Source: Nitrospira sp.
GTDB taxonomy: Bacteria; UBA9089; CG2-30-40-21; SBAY01
Reading direction: 5' to 3'
Length of the DNA stretch: 9,797 nucleotides
Assembly (NCBI GenBank): GCA_005239945.1
Contig: SBAY01000104.1
Span: 1 to 9,797, forward strand
Shown: positions 6,551 through 9,797 of the stretch, in pieces
Numbering within the stretch: position 1 is the first letter of the stretch
Layout of the letters: each line of letters opens with the position of its first letter
Program-made: the position numbers and the translations under genes
The notes under the pieces: model-generated
Database searches by the model: none
What the model was told of the DNA's origin: nothing
The model's input: only the letters and a program-made list of their open reading frames with translations

Positions 6551-6769
6551 GGGGATAGCAATATTTTCTTTAAGCTTCTTCTAATGTCTTCATTGAAGGC
6601 ATCAACGCACAGAACATTGATGCATATTCATCAGTCTCAGTGTTGAAAGTTAAATCTTCTGTTGATACTATTGGATACAACATTGTAACCCCACCTCCTC
6701 TCTCCTGATTAATAAATTTGGGATATTTTCTATCCCTTTCAGGTTTTAACAATTGATAATGCTATCCCC
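6551..6769. repeat. Inverted arms bracketing the peptide gene
   Basis: GGGGATAGCA (6551-6560) and TGCTATCCCC (6760-6769) are perfect 10-bp complements; past one mismatch, three more bases pair. In the minus-strand transcript the first arm falls in the leader and the second, directly followed by six U, falls between the peptide gene and the first maturase. A long-range stem of this kind could act as an attenuator or processing site. Confidence 0.35.
6570..6683 (-). CDS. Putative 37-aa RiPP precursor peptide
   Basis: A short gene opening the operon of two radical SAM maturases. The ATG at 6683 has an excellent ribosome binding site (GAGGAGGTGGGG, about 5 nt upstream); the frame can be extended to a TTG at 6752 without such a site. 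The peptide begins MLYPIVSTED, has an acidic, Thr-rich middle, and ends CALMPSMKTLEEA. It has one cysteine (C25), aromatic residues Y3, F13, Y20 and F24, and no glycine, so no double-Gly leader cut is possible. An N-terminal leader and C-terminal core is the usual arrangement; I infer the core lies around residues 18-37. One Cys argues against a multi-bridge sactipeptide, while F24-C25 or Y20 are plausible targets. I do not recognise a named precursor family. Being precursor rather than chance frame is supported by position and ribosome binding site. Confidence 0.72.
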   Translation of the reverse strand: MLYPIVSTEDLTFNTETDEYASMFCALMPSMKTLEEA

Positions 6770-6850
6770 CTCTATAACCGAATGTTCCAGAATTTTGAAT
6801 GTCCCTGTCAACTAAACTTTTTTATTGAACAGGTAAAAGAATCTTGACTT
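6684..6850 (-). other. Long 5' leader of the peptide operon
   Basis: About 167 nt separate the predicted minus-strand transcription start (near 6850) from the peptide's ATG. The leader has no ATG of its own. It holds the upstream arm of the inverted repeat at 6760-6769 and a purine-rich ribosome binding site. Its length leaves room for RNA-level control, but I recognise no riboswitch class. Confidence 0.4.
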
Positions 6851-6873
6851 ATATATAAGATAGCATATATGCT
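6844..6873 (+). promoter_or_regulatory. Candidate promoter of the XRE regulator gene
   Basis: TTGACT (6844-6849) with TATATG (6866-6871, 16-nt spacing) or TATGCT (6868-6873, 18-nt spacing). It lies about 110 nt upstream of the XRE start and overlaps the opposing operon promoter completely, so the two should compete for RNA polymerase. Confidence 0.5.
6848..6873. promoter_or_regulatory. Twin 12-bp palindromes, putative operator pair
   Basis: CTTATATATAAG (6848-6859) and AGCATATATGCT (6862-6873) are perfect palindromes whose centres are 14 bp apart. Both lie between the -35 and -10 boxes of the two overlapping divergent promoters. XRE regulators commonly bind such symmetric sites, sometimes as cooperative pairs. 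The neighbouring XRE protein is the obvious candidate ligand; this is inference from layout. Confidence 0.5.
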
Positions 6874-6885
6874 TTAATTTGTCAA
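6857..6885 (-). promoter_or_regulatory. Candidate promoter of the peptide-maturase operon
   Basis: On the minus strand, a perfect TTGACA (6880-6885) and TATCTT (6857-6862, 4 of 6) are separated by the ideal 17 nt. Transcription would start near 6850 and run into the precursor gene. The -35 boxes of this and the plus-strand promoter create an outer inverted repeat, CTTGAC (6843-6848) and GTCAAG (6881-6886). Confidence 0.55.
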
Positions 6886-6982
6886 GAAAAATTTTTAATT
6901 TTTTATATCTTATGGTCTCTTACATATTTTACTAATTTGGAGTAAAATGTAACAAGTAAGGTAATAACTGGAGGATTAAGTA

Positions 6983-7336
6983 ATGAATGAATTATTAATT
7001 AAGTTAGGGGATAGAATACGAACATTAAGAAATGAACAGAAGTTATCTCAGGAAAATTTAGCTGAAAAATCTGAATTACACCCTACTTATATTGGTAGGA
7101 TAGAGAGGGCAGAAGTAAATGTTACAATTACTGCCTTAAATAGAATTGCTTCTGCATTAGGAATGAAGATTACAGAGCTTCTATCTTTTCCTATCACAGG
7201 AGAGATTGTTAGTAAAGAAGAGACATCTATTTTTAATATTATAGGCTTAATTGAAAAAGTAAATCCTCAATCTATTGATCTAGTTAGTAGAGTATTAAAG
7301 GAGATTGCAAAATGGGAGAAGGAAAGAGAAAAATAA
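6983..7336 (+). CDS. XRE-family helix-turn-helix regulator
   Basis: A 117-aa DNA-binding protein. Residues 8-66 form a Cro/C1-type HTH domain: IRTLRNEQKLSQENLAEKS, then the recognition-helix region LHPTYIGRIER, then ALNRIASALGMKITELL. This resembles small XRE repressors and restriction-modification controller proteins. Residues 75-117 are a predicted-helical, charged tail (LIEKVNPQSIDLVSRVL then AKWEKEREK) that may dimerise. GGAGG lies 8 nt before the ATG. The gene is AT-rich like the peptide operon and diverges from it, with a shared promoter region holding two palindromes. It is therefore the likely local regulator of both itself and the operon; whether it represses or activates cannot be read here. 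No methylase or nuclease is present, so a restriction-modification role is not supported. Confidence 0.88.
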   Translation: MNELLIKLGDRIRTLRNEQKLSQENLAEKSELHPTYIGRIERAEVNVTITALNRIASALGMKITELLSFPITGEIVSKEETSIFNIIGLIEKVNPQSIDLVSRVLKEIAKWEKEREK

Positions 7337-7394
7337 TCTCTACAACTGTCAAAGATTGGTTTGTGGTATTAAATCTTATGGTCAGAAATTCCCC

Positions 7395-7421
7395 AACTTT
7401 ATGCTAAAATAGCATAAAGTT
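7395..7421. terminator. Perfect 12-bp hairpin after the XRE gene
   Basis: AACTTTATGCTA (7395-7406), loop AAA, TAGCATAAAGTT (7410-7421). It lies 58 nt past the XRE stop and could end that transcript, but it is AT-rich and lacks a following T-run. It may instead belong to the end of the repeat element: TATGCTAAA also occurs 24 nt inside the left end of element A. Confidence 0.35.
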
Positions 7422-7448
7422 AAGCTAAAAACGATTACAAACAAAATT

Positions 7449-7464
7449 CATTCCGAACAGTATT
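7449..7464. repeat. Isolated MITE-type terminus
   Basis: CATTCCGAACAGTATT is identical to 2462-2477 and in the same orientation, and it matches the right end of element A with one change. The surface-protein reading frame becomes recognisable right after it, marking an insertion or recombination junction. Confidence 0.65.
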
Positions 7465-8211
7465 ACCTCTATCCCTGATTATCAGGCCAGCGAGGCAGAG
7501 CGAATCTATCGGGGAGAGTTGAGTGTGCTCTTCACCGATGATATGCGGGCAACGGATTTTACCGACCGCACCTTTTTAGTCACAGACCTGTTGGAAAATA
7601 ATAAACAGGTGGCTGGCTATGTCTCTTACTCCCCGGCTCTACGCAAGGCTATTTTTGTCCCGATTGTGCCATTTACACCTTATGGCTTTTATCGGGTTGA
7701 GATTAAAACCGATGAGAAAAAAGTCGTTGGAACACAAACATTTATCGAGCGCGGCGTCCATGATTTAGCCGGCAATCCATTGGATAATGCCTTTGTGTGG
7801 ACATTCCGCACCAAGGATGCACCCTTTGAACAGACCTGGTCTATTGGATTGAGCGTGACGGATGGCACTGCCTTAGATGGAAATAATATTGCCGCAGTAG
7901 AATATGGCGCCTCAGATGGAACGGATGAGAAGGATGCACCATCAGTGCCGGCAATGGCTTTCCAGATGCGGTTGAGTTATTTAGATAGACAGAAGAATGA
8001 GTTCGAACGCGATATTCGGCCGGCAGACGGCAGATTATCACATCACTGGTTCTTTGTGGTTGATAATGCCAAAAAGTATGCGACTGTAACAATAAGCCGG
8101 CAACCGTCATTATTGTTGACTAAAACCAACCGACAATATCAGGTTATGCGGCTGGTAGAGTTTGATGCCAATAATAATGTATCAAACAATATCACGCTTG
8201 ACCCAACGTAG
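7465..8211 (+). pseudogene. Surface protein with Ig-like module, N-terminally truncated fragment
   Basis: This is an open frame without a native start. Protein-like sequence begins directly after the repeat terminus (SIPDYQASEAERIYRGELSV). Residues encoded by about 7510-7815 form a bacterial Ig-like (SbsA/Big_5 type) module: LFTDDMRATDFTDRTFLVTD, then the strand pattern ending DLAGNPLDNAFVWTFRTKD, whose AGNPL...WTFRT ending is characteristic. The TTG at 7519 could be called as a start but is simply a Leu codon inside the domain. The frame ends at a TAG (8209-8211), and the same frame continues beyond it with matching protein sequence, so this is one gene split by a nonsense codon. GC content is clearly higher than in the peptide operon. 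Probably an extracellular structural or adhesive protein originally. Confidence 0.75.
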
Positions 8212-9276
8212 GTAAATTTCAATCCGCAAACCGATGAGCCGGAGCTAACGGAAATTTACAGCTATGTCAATCAGGGTGAGTTGTCGAGATATTTTCGGCT
8301 GGATGTGCAAAGGGTAGATTTTGTAGCAAAAAGTTTTGAGGAAGGCTCATCGGGCTGGAACTTTTTCTCGACACCCATTACACCACAGCAGGCTGAACCA
8401 TTCGTCAATCTTGGAGATGATATTGACCCATTCAAACTCTACCAGTATAAAACCAGTCTTGGTGGCTATAAAATCTACCCGTTTGATATTGGTGAGGTGG
8501 CTTTGCAAACAGGGTATGGCTATTGGACACGGCTTAAGAAGGATGTCAAGAAAGTCGAAGTAGATGTAGGTGGGGCATCTAATGGAACACATCAGGAGGC
8601 AAAGTCTGGACAGGATGCCCTGGATAGCAGCGAACCACCTATCATGGGGCAAACCGTAGCCGCTTATTTTGGGCATAGCGATTGGGGAAAGGATGCCGGG
8701 CTGTATAATCAGGATTATCAATCGACAATGAATGTCGGTGAACAACGCATCTGGCAACTGACCGTTTATACCGATAAACCCAATACTAAAATGACTATCT
8801 CGTGGGCAAAAGCGATACAGCAAGTGCCGGCTGACATTATGCTCTCCTTCAGAAGGGTTGGTGAGACAAAATGGCAGGATATGCGACAGACAAACAAGGT
8901 GGAATTTACCTCAGCCCCACGGATTACCGAGCTTAAATTTGAAATACAGGCAGAGCGGGTTAAGATAGCAATTCCATTATCTGGAGACACAAGGTTATTG
9001 TCCTGCTATCCAAATCCATTCAATACAGGTGTTTGGATTCCGTATGAATTAGCCCAGGACTCTGCGGTAGAAATAAGAGTTTACAATATCGCCGGTGAAT
9101 TGGTGCGGAGATTGGATTTGGGCATGAAAACAGCAGGAAGCTATGTGACTAACAGCACAGCGGCTTATTGGAATGGCTGTAATGATGAAGATGAGAAGGT
9201 TATCAGCGGGATTTACCTCTATGTCTTCAAGGCAGCCAACTTCACGGCAGTAAAGAAGATGGGGGTTTGCCGGTAA
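8212..9276 (+). pseudogene. Surface protein, C-terminal fragment with FlgD-like domain
   Basis: It continues the preceding frame after the TAG (VNFNPQTDEPELTEIYSYV). A GWNFFSTPITP...GYGYWTRL module lies near 8355-8535, similar to the 'GWNLISLPL' modules of large secreted proteins in candidate phyla. At the end, YPNPFNTGVWIPYELAQDS, VRVYNIAGELVRRLD-like strands and SGIYLYVFKA...KKMG (9007-9270) form a FlgD Ig-like/type IX-type C-terminal domain. Such domains mark exported multi-domain proteins. A restart at the TTG 8281 would be needed to translate this half alone, and no good ribosome binding site is seen. Loss of the N-terminus, and so of a signal peptide, makes the gene non-functional unless the stop is read through and a start exists upstream. 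Confidence 0.78.
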
Positions 9277-9290
9277 GGAAGGAAATATAC

Positions 9291-9340
9291 CCACGAAGAC
9301 ACGAAGCAGAAAAAATCTTAGTGTCTTTGTGTCTTAGTGG
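9291..9340. terminator. Imperfect 16-bp hairpin after the surface-protein gene
   Basis: CCACGAAGACACGAAG (9291-9306) pairs with CTTTGTGTCTTAGTGG (9325-9340) at 14 of 16 positions, with an 18-nt loop. It sits between convergent genes, so it may end transcription from both sides. CCACGAAGACACGAAG-type words are also a common dispersed repeat in environmental bacterial genomes. Confidence 0.45.
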
Positions 9341-9354
9341 TAAAAATATAAATC

Positions 9355-9482
9355 CTATTCAGAAGAAATGGATTTAGATTTTCGAGCCTGGCGTTTATCC
9401 TGGATATGAAATACTAAAAGAAAAACACCAGCAACAATAGAAAAACTAAAAAAACAAAAGCAGCGATTCCCATAGGATCCAT
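9355..9482 (-). pseudogene. Tiny membrane protein with a -1 frameshift at a T7 run
   Basis: The ATG at 9482 follows AAGGAGG by 10 nt. The zero frame gives 22 residues, MDPMGIAAFVFL then only hydrophobic residues, stopping at 9414-9416. At codons 11-12 the heptamer T-TTT-TTA (9447-9453) allows a -1 shift. The -1 frame continues SFSIVAGVFLLVF then the polar, basic tail HIQDKRQARKSKSISSE and stops at 9355-9357. The joined 42-aa product, one transmembrane helix plus a basic cytoplasmic tail, looks like a normal small membrane protein; the zero-frame peptide does not. Either a homopolymer indel (real or sequencing) or programmed frameshifting explains it. It starts 28 nt after another small membrane gene. 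Function unknown. Confidence 0.5.
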
Positions 9483-9510
9483 GTAATTTAATCCTCCTTG
9501 TCTTTAGGGA

Positions 9511-9681
9511 TTAAAAGTAGGCAAATATTAAGAGTACAATAGCACCTACTCTTCCTCCTATAAAATAGGAGAATTTGAAAGTACCTGTAAAAATACTACT
9601 AACGATACAAATAGTAAGAATAAATTTTACCAGGTCGAAAAGTAAATCAGCAAGTTTCTCACGGCGTTTTCTATTATACAT
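9511..9681 (-). CDS. Small hypothetical two-helix membrane protein
   Basis: From the ATG at 9681 the product is 56 aa: a basic start (MYNRKRREKLADLLFDLVKF), a first membrane segment (ILTICIVSSIFTG) and a second (VGAIVLLIFAYF). The 'KLADLLFDLVKFILT' opening is typical of very small, uncharacterised inner-membrane proteins found in many Gram-negative genomes. The frame can be extended upstream to 9723, giving 70 aa, but neither start has a well-spaced ribosome binding site (AAAGGA is 15 nt before 9681). I prefer 9681 because the family-like sequence begins there. It is probably transcribed with the tiny gene beginning at 9482. No function can be assigned. Confidence 0.55.
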   Translation of the reverse strand: MYNRKRREKLADLLFDLVKFILTICIVSSIFTGTFKFSYFIGGRVGAIVLLIFAYF

Positions 9682-9797
9682 AATACATAAATTTTCGTCC
9701 TTTAACGGATGTTCCGCCAGCATTTTTGGGTTAAGATGTTGTTAAGTAAAGAGTTGCGTTGATTTCTATCTGAAGATGTAGCCACTAAAAAGTTTGA

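Noticed and set aside
6684..6752. 60-aa version of the precursor peptide starting at TTG 6752
   Set aside because: The added codons cover the ribosome binding site of the ATG at 6683, and the TTG has no site of its own.
6983..7336. Restriction-modification controller gene
   Set aside because: The HTH and palindromic operators resemble such systems, but no methylase or endonuclease is present; the neighbour is the peptide operon.
7841..8110. Minus-strand open frames opposite the surface-protein gene, also 8347-8823, 8766-8990 and 9049-9294
   Set aside because: Shadow frames; the plus strand shows clear Ig-like and FlgD-like protein sequence.

Overview
The window looks like chromosome from an uncultivated Gram-negative bacterium. 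Two native-looking genes point that way: a PorV/UPF0164-type outer-membrane protein fragment, and a broken surface protein with Ig-like modules and a FlgD-like 'YPNPFN' C-terminal domain. Such genes are common in repeat-rich candidate phyla (Poribacteria-, Desantisbacteria- or WOR-3-like lineages). The exact phylum cannot be fixed from this sequence.

Layout. 1-1090: no convincing gene; pyrimidine-rich low-complexity DNA, a 663-bp MITE-like foldback element (219-881) and a cluster of small hairpins. 1091-1456: stand-alone response-regulator receiver. 1503-1859: start of a PorV/UPF0164-like gene, cut off by repeat DNA. 1860-2478: hairpin-rich repeats, including a second small TIR element (2169-2478). 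2647-6683 (minus strand): an AT-rich operon with a 37-aa precursor-like peptide, two paralogous radical SAM/SPASM peptide maturases, AzlC and AzlD. 6983-7336 (plus strand): a divergent XRE regulator. 7449-7464: another repeat terminus. 7465-9276: remains of a large surface protein, missing its N-terminus and split by one in-frame TAG. 9355-9681 (minus strand): two tiny membrane-protein genes, one apparently frameshifted.

How the genes work together. The centre of the window is best read as an uncharacterised RiPP-type (ribosomally made, post-translationally modified peptide) locus. A short peptide with its own strong ribosome binding site precedes two maturases that each carry the CxxxCxxC radical-SAM cluster site and a seven-Cys SPASM domain. 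Gene spacings are 63, 14 and 1 nt, then a 25-nt overlap, so the genes are probably co-transcribed. The usual peptidase/ABC exporter is absent; an AzlCD-type amino-acid exporter takes its place, which suggests a small, amino-acid-sized product. The operon and the XRE gene read from fully overlapping divergent promoters that contain two perfect 12-bp palindromes, a layout suited to self-regulated switching.

The block between the repeat termini at 2478 and 7464 is visibly more AT-rich than the PorV and surface-protein fragments on either side. Both of those genes are broken at repeat boundaries. This suggests the peptide locus arrived by, or was trapped in, a repeat-mediated insertion or rearrangement between two genes that may once have been neighbours.
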